Source: Actinomycetes bacterium (GTDB lineage: Bacteria > Actinomycetota > Acidimicrobiia > Acidimicrobiales > Ilumatobacteraceae). Taken from it: 50,623 nucleotides of DNA. The notes beneath the pieces are model-generated. The model did no database searches and was not told the DNA's origin. It saw only the letters and a list, made by a program, of their open reading frames with translations. The stretch is taken from NCBI GenBank assembly GCA_025359865.1, contig JANYDH010000190.1, forward strand, positions 1 through 50,623, written 5' to 3'. Shown here one piece after another: positions 28,198 to 35,992 of the stretch; position 1 is the stretch's first letter, and the number at the start of each line of letters is the position of its first letter. Position numbers and translations under genes: made by a program.

Positions 28198-28748
28198 CGG
28201 CGACGTGCAGCTTCCGCAGTCGAGACGGCTGCGCCGACGTCACCGGCGACAAGCCGGTCGACCACGGTGTCACCGTCGAGGATCGGCTGTGGCGCACGGA
28301 GCCACGAGGCGAGCGTCCAGTCGTCGACCACGTCGCTCGTCAGCACGCGGAGCACCTTGTCGAGCCCGCGGATCGGCCTGAGGTGGCGGTCGAGCTGGAA
28401 TGCAGGGATCAGCACCACGTCGTCGGCGGTGGTCAATGCCAACAGGCGACGGCTGCGCACCCAGTCGCTCACTGCCTGACGGCTGCATCCACACGCCTTG
28501 GCGAGGCCGGCCTGTCGGTACACCGGCCCGACAGCGGCAGCCAGCCGGCTCGTGCCCGGGACGGCGGCCATCACCCGCGCAGCGAGCGTGGCTACCGGGC
28601 CGAGCACCGCCTCCAGCGGCTCCAATGTTGCCGCCGACACCTCACGGAGTCGGGCGAGCAACTCACCGATCACGGCATCGGCGTACGCATCGTCGGCAAC
28701 CTTGACGGCCCTCGGCTTGGACGGAACGGTCACCATCGCGGCGGGCAT
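28185..28748 (-). CDS. Xre/MbcA/ParS-type antitoxin
   Basis: The 187-residue protein has an Xre-like helix-turn-helix (AGLAKACGCSRQAVSDWVRS, residues about 100-119) and a C-terminal toxin-binding domain (DDWTLASWLRAPQPILDGDTVVDRL, near 145-170), as in MbcA-type antitoxins. It sits directly before the RES toxin. I start at the ATG at 28748, which lies about seven bases after a -10 box and is probably the first transcribed base. It likely neutralises the toxin and represses its own promoter. Confidence 0.85.
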   Translation of the reverse strand: MPAAMVTVPSKPRAVKVADDAYADAVIGELLARLREVSAATLEPLEAVLGPVATLAARVMAAVPGTSRLAAAVGPVYRQAGLAKACGCSRQAVSDWVRSRRLLALTTADDVVLIPAFQLDRHLRPIRGLDKVLRVLTSDVVDDWTLASWLRAPQPILDGDTVVDRLVAGDVGAAVSTAEAARRRWLR

Positions 28749-28783
28749 GCCCGCAACTGTACCGGCGCCGCCGCGCCTGTCAA
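28749..28783 (-). promoter_or_regulatory. Promoter of the RES/Xre module
   Basis: Minus strand: TTGACA at 28778-28783, 16 bases, then TACAGT at 28756-28761. The expected start of transcription falls at or next to the A of ATG 28748, so the antitoxin mRNA would be leaderless. A GC-rich dyad (GGCGCGGCGGCGCC) fills the spacer and could be the operator. Confidence 0.65.
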
Positions 28784-28910
28784 GCACGTCAACCTCTACT
28801 GTCTGGTTGTCAACCAAATGGCCGGGCCTCGAGACCGGCACCGCCTCAGTGTCCGCCGCTCGAAGTTCTCCGTGAGCGCGCAGAGCATGTGTCGCTCTGT
28901 GTCGCTGTAG

Positions 28911-29725
28911 GGCGCCAGGTTCTTCTCGACCTCACCGGCCGAAAGCGGGTCCAACGTCCTGCGGCTGATTCGGGTGAGTTCGACGAACGTGACGGTGATG
29001 ATGCCGTCGACGTCGAGTTTCCTGACGGTGTACCCACCGGACCAGCAGCGTCCGTTCACCACGAGCTCGAACTGGGTTGCGAATCAGGCACCGACCACGA
29101 ACGCAGTCACCTCTGGGTTGTCGGCTGACGGCAAGGTCTCGCTGTACAACCTGTCGGGCACGGTGAACCTGATCGTCGACGTCGTCGGCTACTACGAACC
29201 CGCCGCCAGCGGACCGGGCGGACCTGCTGGCGTTGCCGGCGCTCCGGGGGCTGCGGGAGCGCAAGGACCTGCGGGAGCGCAAGGACCTGCTGGCGTGGAC
29301 GGCGTGAACGGAACGCCGGCAGTGGCAGTGGCAGTGGCAGTGGCAGTGGCAGTGACGCAATCGGGTTGAAGCTCAGAAACATCACCCCCAGCGGCGGATT
29401 CCGGGTCTCGAACGTCACCGTCACCGCATCCGGAAGCACCGGTTTCAACTTCGGAACCTACGTCGACTTCTCCTCACCGATCATCAACAACCTCACCGCC
29501 ACTGCCGACGGCGCGAGCAGCTACGGCGTCTTCAACTACGACTCTGGGCCGACGATCCGGAACTCGAGCATCACCGGCGCGGTCTGGGGGGACGGTCTGG
29601 CCTACGGAGACAGGGTGAGGATCTTCAACAGCACACTGTCTGCCATCCCCACCATCGGCAACCACTACATCTGTAAAGGGACGTTCATCACCAGCGATGG
29701 CTCCGTGGCGACCTGCCCAGCGTAA
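28911..29725 (+). pseudogene. Remnant of collagen-like, beta-helix surface protein
   Basis: From 28974 the frame encodes STSSFLTVYPPDQQRPFTTSSNW, then GKVSLYNLSGTVNLIVDVVGYYEP, a repeat common in actinobacterial secreted proteins. Collagen-like GPAG/GAQ triplets follow. At 29316-29318 one base is missing before six GGCAGT repeats; in the other frame these read GSGSGS and continue DAIGLKLRNITPSGGF into a right-handed beta-helix-like end (SSPIINNLTATADGASS) to 29725. No start or signal peptide is found: a TAG at 28908 closes the frame upstream. So it is 5'-truncated and frameshifted. Confidence 0.75.
29318..29353 (+). repeat. GGCAGT hexanucleotide repeat, six copies
   Basis: Six perfect GGCAGT units lie inside the surface protein remnant. 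They encode GS in the frame of the downstream part and AV in the frame of the upstream part. Copy-number change by six bases would not alter the frame. Confidence 0.85.
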
Positions 29726-29800
29726 ACCAATGTGAACGGGCGTGCGGTGGTGGCGCGGTGCTCGATGAAGTTCATCATCATCGCAACGAGGTCATCTCAC

Positions 29801-29832
29801 CAGCGGGGGGAGTGGTCGCCCACTCCCCGCTG
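29801..29832. terminator. Strong hairpin distal to nrdJ
   Basis: CAGCGGGG...AGTGG pairs with CCACTCCCCGCTG across a short loop, with a two-base bulge. No T tract follows on either strand. It lies between the surface protein remnant and nrdJ, which converge, and may protect or end transcripts. Confidence 0.5.
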
Positions 29833-29904
29833 CAGAACCTGCCGACCAACTGTCGCACGCGACCAGACAATGACCGACGGAAAGCTGGACATTGCTGACC
29901 GGCC

Positions 29905-29939
29905 GAATGCCATTGGGGCACGAAACCCCAATGACATTC
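29905..29939 (-). terminator. Probable nrdJ terminator hairpin
   Basis: GAATG-c-CATTGGGG pairs with CCCCAATG-a-CATTC around a seven-base loop: 13 pairs with one mismatch. It starts 15 bases beyond the nrdJ stop codon. A poly-T tail is lacking, as often in high-GC actinobacteria. Confidence 0.6.
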
Positions 29940-29953
29940 CGTGACCGTTCACA

Positions 29954-32866
29954 TCAGCTACAACCGCTAGTGCTTCCGCAACTGGGGCACGCATGGCAGC
30001 TACCGGCCCGAATCATCTGGACACCGCACTGCATGCACATCGGCGCATCACTCTGGCGAACCGTCGGCGAGGACTTTGGTGTTACAGCCGCCGTCACCGG
30101 ACGGACGATACCGCCCGGGTTGGTGACGTCGTTGTTGGGTGCCGCCGGAGCGATGCCAAGATCGAGTTGGGCGGCCAAGTCGGCAACCGACGGAACACTC
30201 TTCGGGTCGGCAGTCACGTCACTTCCATTCGAGGTCTGCATCACCGACTCTTCGACGCCGGGCAGCGTTGGCTGCAACCGCTCGTCGATCGTGAAGATGC
30301 TCAGCTCGGCCCGCTCGTCGTACGTGAGGTAGTCCAAGGCGAGACGGCGGAACAGGTAGTCCATGATCGAACTCGCGAAGCGGATGTCGGGATCGTCGGT
30401 CATCCCCGCCGGCTCGAAACGCATGTTGGTGAACGCCTCGACGAAGGCCCTCATCGGCACGCCGTACTGCAATCCGTAGCTGATCGATTTCGCGAATGCG
30501 TCCATGATGCCGCTCAGTGTGGAACCCTGCTTCGACACCGTGAGGAAGATCTCACCCGGCAACCCGTTCTCGTACTCGCCGATCGTGGCGAAGCCCTTGC
30601 AGTCAGCGACACGGAACTCGAACGTGCGACCGCGACGGCTGCGCGGCAGCTTTCTGCGAATCGGCTGATGAACAACTCGGTCGACGATCCTTTCGACCAC
30701 CTGGGTCGCCTGCACCGCCGGAGTGTCGACTGCAAGTTCGCCTTGTACGTCACCCTTTTTCGCCGTGGACAGCGGCTGGCCGACTTTGCAGTTGTCGCGG
30801 TACACCGCAACTGCTTTAAGGCCAAGCTGCCACGACAGTTCGTGCAGCGCCTCGATGTCTTCGATGGTGGCCTCTTCTGGCATGTTGACCGTCTTTGAGA
30901 TCGCCCCCGACAAGAACGGCTGGGCAGCGCCCATCATGCGTACGTGGCCCTCGTAGTGAATGGTGTTATCACCCATCGAGCACGCGAACACAGCCACCTG
31001 CTCAGCCGCCAGATGTGGCGCACCCAGAATCGACTTCTCTTTGTCGATGTACGTGATGATCTCGTCGACCTGCTGCGGGTTGTACCCGAGACGGCGCAAC
31101 GCTCGCGGAATGGTCTGGTTGACGATCACCATGGTGCCGCCGCCGACGAGCTTTTTCATCTTGCATAGGCCGAGGTCGGGCTCGATGCCCGTGGTATCAC
31201 AATCCATCATCAGCCCGATGGTGCCCGTGGGGGCCAGCACACTGGCCTGGCTGTTACGAACGCCGTACTCCTCGCCGTCACGCACAGCCGTCTCCCACGC
31301 TTGTTGGCCGGCAGCTACGAGCGCCGGCGGGACCGCGTCGACACCCTCGATCTCGTAGGACGCGTCTCGGTGCATTCGAAGGACGTTGAGCATGTGAGTT
31401 TCGTTCGCTGCGAAACCGGCAAACGGCCCCATCCGGCTGGCCGTGCGTGCACTGGTGGCATACGCATGCCCGGTCATGAGCGACGTGAGTGCTCCCGCCC
31501 ATGCACGTCCTTCAACCGAGTCGTACGGCAGACCGAGTGCCATGAGGAGCGCCCCCAGGTTGGCGTAGCCGATGCCGAGCTGACGGAACTGGCGGCTGGT
31601 TTCCGCGATCGGCTCGGTCGGGTAGTCGGCCCTGCCGACCAAGATCTCTTGACCGGTGAACATCACCTCGACGGTGTGCATGTAGGCAGCAACATCAAAA
31701 TGGTCGTCGCCGCCCACTTCGCTGGCCGAGTCGAGGTCGAGATACTTCAACAGGTTGATCGATGCGAGGTTGCACGCCGAGTTGTCGAGGTGCATATATT
31801 CCGAACAAGGGTTAGAACCGTTGATCCGGCCCGTTGCATGAGCGGTGTGCCACTTGTTGATCGTAGTGTCGAACTGCAGGCCCGGGTCGGCGCATTCCCA
31901 CGATGCGGTGGCGATCTGGCGCCACAGATCGCGTGCCTGCACGGTGCGAACCACAGACCCGTCGGTGACCGCTCGGTAGACCCACTCGGCGTCGTCGCGC
32001 ACCGCGTGCATGAAATCGTCGCTGACGCGGACCGAGTTGTTGGCGTTCTGGTACTGGATGCTGAAGCTGTCAGAGCCGTCGAGATCCATATCGAAGCCGG
32101 CGTCGCGCAGCACGCGGGCCTTGCGTTCCTCTTTCGACTTGCACCAGATGAACTCTTCGATGTCTGGGTGATTGACGTCGAGAATGCACATCTTCGCGGC
32201 ACGTCGGGTCTTGCCACCGCTCTTGATGGTGCCGGCGGATGCATCGGCGCCGCGCATGAAGCTCACCGGTCCGCTCGCTGTGCCACCCCCGTTGAGGTGT
32301 TCGTAGCTGGAGCGGATTCTCGACAGGTTGACTCCCGACCCCGACCCGCCCTTGAAGATGATGCCCTCCTCGCGGTACCAGTTGAGGATCCCGTCCATCG
32401 TGTCATCGACCGAGAGGATGAAGCACGCGCTGGCCTGCTGAGGCACTCCGGGAACGCCGATGTTGAACCACACCGGGCTGTTGAACGCGGCGCGCTGGGT
32501 GACGAGGATGTACTTCAGTTCGTCCTCGAAGGCCTCGGCTTCGGTGGAGTCGACAAAGTACCCGCCCTCGACACCCCACCGGCTGATGGTCTCAGCCACC
32601 CGGTCGATCACCTGGCGCAGCGAGGATTCGCGCTGTGGGCTGCCGGGAGATCCTCGGAAGTACTTCTGAGCGACGATATTGGTGGCGTTCAGCGACCAGG
32701 TGACGGGGAACTCGACGTCGAGTTGTTCGAAAGCCACCGAACCGTCTTTCCAGTTCGAGATGCGGGCATCACGACGCTCCCACACGACCATGTCGAACGG
32801 GTGCACGTCGGGGTCGGTGAAGTGGCGCTGGATACCGATGGAAAGACGATCTGGCGCCAATGACAT
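29954..32866 (-). CDS. nrdJ: Class II (adenosylcobalamin-dependent) ribonucleotide reductase
   Basis: The enzyme (970 residues) reduces ribonucleotides to deoxyribonucleotides using B12. Visible are FNSPVWFNIG, a FKGGSGSGVNLSRIRSS loop, GADASAGTIKSGGKTRRAAKM, the NPCSEYMHLDNSACNLASINL stretch with the catalytic Cys and Glu region, and APTGTIGLMMDCDTTGIEPD. The C-terminus ends with a Cys-rich tail (CMQCGVQMIRAGSCHACPSCG) that carries redox cysteines. The start ATG at 32866 has GAGGAG five bases upstream; an upstream extension is noncoding. nrdR lies nearby and NrdR-like boxes lie in the promoter. Confidence 0.97.
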   Translation of the reverse strand: MSLAPDRLSIGIQRHFTDPDVHPFDMVVWERRDARISNWKDGSVAFEQLDVEFPVTWSLNATNIVAQKYFRGSPGSPQRESSLRQVIDRVAETISRWGVEGGYFVDSTEAEAFEDELKYILVTQRAAFNSPVWFNIGVPGVPQQASACFILSVDDTMDGILNWYREEGIIFKGGSGSGVNLSRIRSSYEHLNGGGTASGPVSFMRGADASAGTIKSGGKTRRAAKMCILDVNHPDIEEFIWCKSKEERKARVLRDAGFDMDLDGSDSFSIQYQNANNSVRVSDDFMHAVRDDAEWVYRAVTDGSVVRTVQARDLWRQIATASWECADPGLQFDTTINKWHTAHATGRINGSNPCSEYMHLDNSACNLASINLLKYLDLDSASEVGGDDHFDVAAYMHTVEVMFTGQEILVGRADYPTEPIAETSRQFRQLGIGYANLGALLMALGLPYDSVEGRAWAGALTSLMTGHAYATSARTASRMGPFAGFAANETHMLNVLRMHRDASYEIEGVDAVPPALVAAGQQAWETAVRDGEEYGVRNSQASVLAPTGTIGLMMDCDTTGIEPDLGLCKMKKLVGGGTMVIVNQTIPRALRRLGYNPQQVDEIITYIDKEKSILGAPHLAAEQVAVFACSMGDNTIHYEGHVRMMGAAQPFLSGAISKTVNMPEEATIEDIEALHELSWQLGLKAVAVYRDNCKVGQPLSTAKKGDVQGELAVDTPAVQATQVVERIVDRVVHQPIRRKLPRSRRGRTFEFRVADCKGFATIGEYENGLPGEIFLTVSKQGSTLSGIMDAFAKSISYGLQYGVPMRAFVEAFTNMRFEPAGMTDDPDIRFASSIMDYLFRRLALDYLTYDERAELSIFTIDERLQPTLPGVEESVMQTSNGSDVTADPKSVPSVADLAAQLDLGIAPAAPNNDVTNPGGIVRPVTAAVTPKSSPTVRQSDAPMCMQCGVQMIRAGSCHACPSCGSTSGCS

Positions 32867-32977
32867 GGAGACTCCTCTGAGAGCGTTGGGTCGACGAAAC
32901 GACAACAGGATTGTGCGACGAACGTGCGAATAACTGACTGCGACTACATCGGCGACGGTGACGCCTCGTCGATGGGG

Positions 32978-33066
32978 ACCACAACATGTAGTGGTGGGAG
33001 GCCCCCACAACGGCGGACACCACAAGTGGTTGGAGAATTACAGCACTGTAGTTACATCGCTGTCAA
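32978..33066 (-). promoter_or_regulatory. nrdJ promoter with NrdR-like palindromes
   Basis: Minus strand: TTGACA at 33061-33066, 18 bases, TGTAAT at 33037-33042. Three palindromes lie on or near it: ACTACAGTGCTGTAAT over the -10 (33037-33052), ACCACTTGTGGT at the expected start point (33019-33030), and ACCACTACATGTTGTGGT (32978-32995) in the leader. The last closely resembles actinobacterial NrdR boxes (CACTACATxTTGTG). Centre spacings of 20 and 38 bases differ from the usual 31, so only the 32978 box is a strong candidate. Confidence 0.6.
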
Positions 33067-33462
33067 CCATTCCCGTGAAATTTCGGCCGTTTCCCATCGT
33101 GACTCTTGCGACACGCAACGCAGCGCGCGAATGTCGCGCACTGCGTGGCCAGCGATGCGTGGTCGCAGGTTCGGAACCCACGCCCCACAGCAACTTCCGT
33201 GATTCAACAAGATGTGTACTGACCATCCGCGCCACGCACCGCTGTCCTCGACACAGAGAAACCTATGCGCGCTGACCTGTGGGGAGGAAGAGGTACAACC
33301 CTGTGGATTATCTGTGGACACTCGCGCGACACCCGGCAAACACCGCTATGTCACCTTGTGTTCATTTCTGTGCTCATTGCGCACGGTGATGTCGAGACCC
33401 ATCCAGCCTCGCATCGCAGACCGGTACGAAAAGCGGTGCGGATACTGTCCGGTTCGTTGCCA
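33067..33462. other. Intergenic region between nrdJ and the RibD-C gene
   Basis: About 400 bases lie between the nrdJ promoter and the reductase start, divergently transcribed. No conserved open frame or RNA gene is recognised. GATACT at 33440-33445 could be a -10 box for the reductase, 18 bases before its ATG, but no good -35 pairs with it. Confidence 0.35.
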
Positions 33463-34146
33463 ATGTATGGCATCCTCGTACCAATGCGACGGTTGTACCC
33501 CCACCCGACGGGGACCATCAGCGTGCTAGAGGCCTACGCAGCATCGCGACCACGCCCGATCGAACGGCCGTGGCTCGGTCTGTGCATGGTCGGAAGTCTC
33601 GATGGCACGACGGTCGTCGACAACGCATCACGCGCATTGTCGAACCCTTGCGATGTGGAGGTGTTGTTGACGTTGAGGAACCTGGCCGATGTGCTGATCG
33701 TCGGTGCGGGGACCGTCCGGGCTGAGCGATATGGCCCGCCGCGCAAGGCCGGTCAGCGGGTAGGGGTCGTCACTCGAACCGGCGACCTGCCGATGGATAC
33801 CGCACTCTTCACGTCGGGTAGAGGGTTCTTGATCATGCCCGAACGCGCTCCAGTTGTCGGTGTACCGTCGATTCGTGCAGGGACCGACACCGTCGACCTC
33901 GGTGCTGCATTTGCCCAGATCGATGCTGACTTCATTCAAGCTGAGGGTGGGCCCGCGTTGAATGCTGCGCTGGCCGAAGCCGACTTGATCGACGAACTCA
34001 ATCTCACCATCTCACCGCAGATCAGCGGTGGTGACGGGCCGAGACTGACCTCGGGTGCCGAGCCGATGCTGCGGCGGATGGACCTTGCCCATGTCTGCGA
34101 GGACGACGGCTTCTTGTTCACTCGCTATCTTCGTCGCAGGCCGTGA
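33463..34146 (+). CDS. RibD C-terminal-domain (pyrimidine/DHFR-like) reductase
   Basis: The 227-residue protein matches the RibD-C/dihydrofolate-reductase-like fold. Segments are RPWLGLCMVGSLDGTTVVDNASRALSN, ADVLIVGAGTVRAERYGP, FIQAEGGPALNAALAEADLIDELNLTISPQISGGDGPRL. Related enzymes reduce the ribosyl side chain in riboflavin synthesis using NADPH, but stand-alone members are often of unknown role. No riboflavin genes are near. I chose the ATG at 33463; an ATG at 33484 is also possible, and a longer open frame upstream is not conserved in style. Confidence 0.82.
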   Translation: MYGILVPMRRLYPHPTGTISVLEAYAASRPRPIERPWLGLCMVGSLDGTTVVDNASRALSNPCDVEVLLTLRNLADVLIVGAGTVRAERYGPPRKAGQRVGVVTRTGDLPMDTALFTSGRGFLIMPERAPVVGVPSIRAGTDTVDLGAAFAQIDADFIQAEGGPALNAALAEADLIDELNLTISPQISGGDGPRLTSGAEPMLRRMDLAHVCEDDGFLFTRYLRRRP

Positions 34147-34171
34147 GGTTGATACCGGTTGCTCAGACTGT

Positions 34172-34627
34172 TCACGATTGAAGATTCTTCAAGAGGCGCA
34201 ACTCGCGCTGGAAGTCGGCGGCAGCATCGAAGCCCTTGTACACACTCGCGAAGCGCATGTACACAACCTCATCGAGTCCGCGTAACCGTTCGAGCACACA
34301 GTGGCCGATGCGGGTACTGGTGAGGTCGCCGGTGTGAGCGCGAAGCTCGTCTTCGACCTCTTCAGCTAGGCCTTCGATCTGTTCGAGTGTTACCGGCCGA
34401 CCCTTGGCGGCCGCCGCAACACCGGCGATGATCTTGATTCGGTCGAACGGCTGGCGCCCACCGCCCGTCTTGGTGACTAGGAGCGCGACTTCCTCGAGGC
34501 GTTCATACGTCGTGAACCGGCCTGAGCACTTCCCGCACGACCGACGGCGACGGATGGAAGAACCCTCGTCGGTCTCGCGAGAATCAATCACCTTGGTGTC
34601 ATCGGCGTGGCACTTCGGGCAGCGCAT
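34172..34627 (-). CDS. nrdR: Transcriptional repressor NrdR
   Basis: NrdR (151 residues) is an ATP/dATP-sensing repressor of ribonucleotide reductase genes. The N-terminal zinc ribbon has C3, C6, C31 and C34 (MRCPKCHADDTKV and CGKCSGRFTTYER). The ATP-cone follows at about 48-138, with FDRIKIIAGVAAAAKGRPV and RVYKGFD-like VYMRFASVYKGFD. The ATG at 34627 begins right at the zinc ribbon, so it is preferred over a start nine codons upstream. It lies 23 bases after the LysM gene, and probably shares its LexA-controlled transcript. Confidence 0.95.
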   Translation of the reverse strand: MRCPKCHADDTKVIDSRETDEGSSIRRRRSCGKCSGRFTTYERLEEVALLVTKTGGGRQPFDRIKIIAGVAAAAKGRPVTLEQIEGLAEEVEDELRAHTGDLTSTRIGHCVLERLRGLDEVVYMRFASVYKGFDAAADFQRELRLLKNLQS

Positions 34628-34650
34628 GAGTGCTGACGCTACCTCACCCG

Positions 34651-35061
34651 TCACGGAAGGCGAAGAAGCTCACCAACAGTGATGGCGGTACCACCATTCA
34701 TAGCGACCAGCGCATCGACGTATTCGGCTAGCCCGGTGCCAGGCCGCAACCGTTGAGCGATGGACCACAGCGTGTCGCCGGATTGCACGACGTAACTGGA
34801 TTGCACGACGTAGCTGGATTGTCGGCCGACCGTGGACCCGACGGCAGGATCGCTTCCACGGTCGGCCAGACCCTGCTGAGTTGCCAGCGCCAGGCTGCCA
34901 ACAAAGGTGAACAAGAATGACAGAGCGACCACACGCCGCCGGACATACGTGGCATGAGACGTTCGGGGGCGCAAATACCGAGATGGCAACGCAACGACGT
35001 AGAGCGCGTGACCCTGCACCACGCTCGTCATCTTGGTTGTCGGTGCCATCGTTGCCGCCAC
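34651..35061 (-). CDS. LysM membrane protein divergent from lexA (SOS division inhibitor candidate)
   Basis: The 136-residue product has one membrane helix (about 46-64) and a C-terminal LysM domain (YVVQSGDTLWSIAQRLRPGTG). LysM proteins divergent from lexA in actinobacteria and Firmicutes (ChiZ/Rv2719c, DivS, YneA) delay division during DNA damage; that role is inferred here from layout and position. I chose the GTG at 35061 with AGGA seven bases upstream; an ATG at 35130 next to a LexA box would be 23 residues longer. An 18-base tandem duplication (34780-34815) doubles the SSYVVQ strand before the LysM domain. Confidence 0.82.
   Translation of the reverse strand: MAATMAPTTKMTSVVQGHALYVVALPSRYLRPRTSHATYVRRRVVALSFLFTFVGSLALATQQGLADRGSDPAVGSTVGRQSSYVVQSSYVVQSGDTLWSIAQRLRPGTGLAEYVDALVAMNGGTAITVGELLRLP
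34780..34815 (-). repeat. 18-base tandem duplication before the LysM domain
   Basis: GGATTGCACGACGTAACT and its near-copy with one change (GTAGCT) lie in tandem and add six residues. The duplication looks recent because only one base differs. Confidence 0.8.
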
Positions 35062-35130
35062 GTCGAAATCCTTTCGCTGCTTGCGCCGCCGGAGAAAGCC
35101 AGCGTTACGCCCGAAGAGTGGTTGTTGCAT

Positions 35131-35228
35131 CGAACGCCCGTACGGCGAACGACTGTTCGTGCAGTATGGCGAACAGTCGTTCGGGCGTCAACCCCCAATC
35201 GAACAAATGTTTTACGAACGGGTGTTTG
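35131..35228. promoter_or_regulatory. Divergent lexA/LysM control region with five LexA-type boxes
   Basis: Boxes of the actinobacterial form CGAAC-N4-GTTCG are at 35131-35144 (one mismatch), 35146-35159 (perfect), 35170-35183 (perfect), 35200-35213 (two mismatches) and 35215-35228 (one mismatch). The minus-strand LysM promoter is TTGACG (35186-35191), 17 bases, CATACT (35163-35168), with the third box in the spacer and the second at the start point. The fifth box overlaps the lexA -35. Confidence 0.88.
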
Positions 35229-35254
35229 ACTCATGGGCCGAACGCGCGTACGCT
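35226..35254 (+). promoter_or_regulatory. lexA promoter
   Basis: TTGACT (35226-35231), 17 bases, TACGCT (35249-35254). The expected start point is at or next to the A of ATG 35261, so lexA mRNA is probably leaderless. No Shine-Dalgarno is seen before the ATG, which fits. Confidence 0.7.
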
Positions 35255-35260
35255 GTGGTC

Positions 35261-35890
35261 ATGGCCGATCAACTCACCGCCCGCCAGAAGGGCATCCTCG
35301 ACGTCATCGAAACCAGCATGCGTGAGCGCGGTTATCCGCCGAGCGTGCGCGAGATCGGCGAACAAGTAGGGCTCACTTCACCGTCCACCGTGCACAGCCA
35401 CCTCGCCTCGCTCGAGCGAATGGGGTTTCTTCGCCGCGATCCGACCAAGCCGCGGGCAATCGAGGTGCGCTACGACCCATCATCGGGGGCAGCGATCGAA
35501 CGCCGTCCCGTGCGCCATGTTCCACTTGTCGGCGATGTCGCCGCCGGTACCGATGTGTTGGCACAAGAAAACGTCGAGGAGCTGTTCCCGCTACCCGAAG
35601 ACTTCACCGGTACTGGTGATCTCTTCATGCTCCGCGTGCGGGGCGACTCGATGGTCGGGGTCGGCATCATGGATGGCGACTTCGTGGTCGCCAGAGCCCA
35701 GCCCACGGCACTCAATGGCGAGATCGTCGTAGCCGGTATTCCGGGCGAAGAAGCGACAGTGAAGACCTACCGGCGCAGCGGTAGCAAGGTCACGCTCATC
35801 CCGTCCAATGATCGGCTTTCACCGATGGTGTTCAATGCCGCCGAGGTCACGATCTTCGGCCGTGTCGTCACGGTGATGCGACGGATGTAG
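35261..35890 (+). CDS. lexA: SOS repressor LexA
   Basis: LexA (209 residues) represses DNA damage genes and cleaves itself when RecA filaments form. The N-terminal winged helix runs from residue 1 to about 70 (LTARQKGILDVIETSMRERGYPPSVREIG). The cleavage site is A95-G96. The catalytic pair is S130 (GDSMVG) and K168 (ATVKTY). The start is set by MADQLTARQ and the promoter just upstream; the open frame before it is the operator region. A strong hairpin terminator follows the gene. Confidence 0.97.
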   Translation: MADQLTARQKGILDVIETSMRERGYPPSVREIGEQVGLTSPSTVHSHLASLERMGFLRRDPTKPRAIEVRYDPSSGAAIERRPVRHVPLVGDVAAGTDVLAQENVEELFPLPEDFTGTGDLFMLRVRGDSMVGVGIMDGDFVVARAQPTALNGEIVVAGIPGEEATVKTYRRSGSKVTLIPSNDRLSPMVFNAAEVTIFGRVVTVMRRM

Positions 35891-35909
35891 ACGCAACGAC
35901 TGGGTTGAC

Positions 35910-35955
35910 CTCTTGGCGATCGGCTTCTCGGCCCGCAGCCGAACGCCAAGAGTTT
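35910..35955. terminator. Bidirectional terminator after lexA
   Basis: CTCTTGGCG pairs with CGCCAAGAG (nine pairs), and inside it TCGGCT pairs with AGCCGA (six pairs), around an 11-base loop; TTT follows. It lies between the convergent lexA and the next minus-strand gene and can serve both. Confidence 0.8.
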
Positions 35956-35992
35956 GGCCGACCAAGACGGCGACAGCAGTTCCTCATTCAGA

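Noticed and set aside
29318-29353. GGCAGT repeat as a phase-variation switch
   Set aside because: Six-base units cannot change the frame; only the adjacent short G run could.
31301-32863. Long open frame (520 codons) on the plus strand opposite nrdJ
   Set aside because: It is antisense to a conserved enzyme, shows no family pattern, and follows from GC-rich codon use.
33140-33195. Sequence with GGTTCGGAACCC-like T-arm appearance before the RibD-C gene
   Set aside because: No matching acceptor, D or anticodon arms can be drawn, so it is not a tRNA.
33299-33330. CTGTGGATTATCTGTGGACA, resembling DnaA boxes
   Set aside because: Only two imperfect boxes, with no dnaA, dnaN or AT-rich unwinding region; not an origin.
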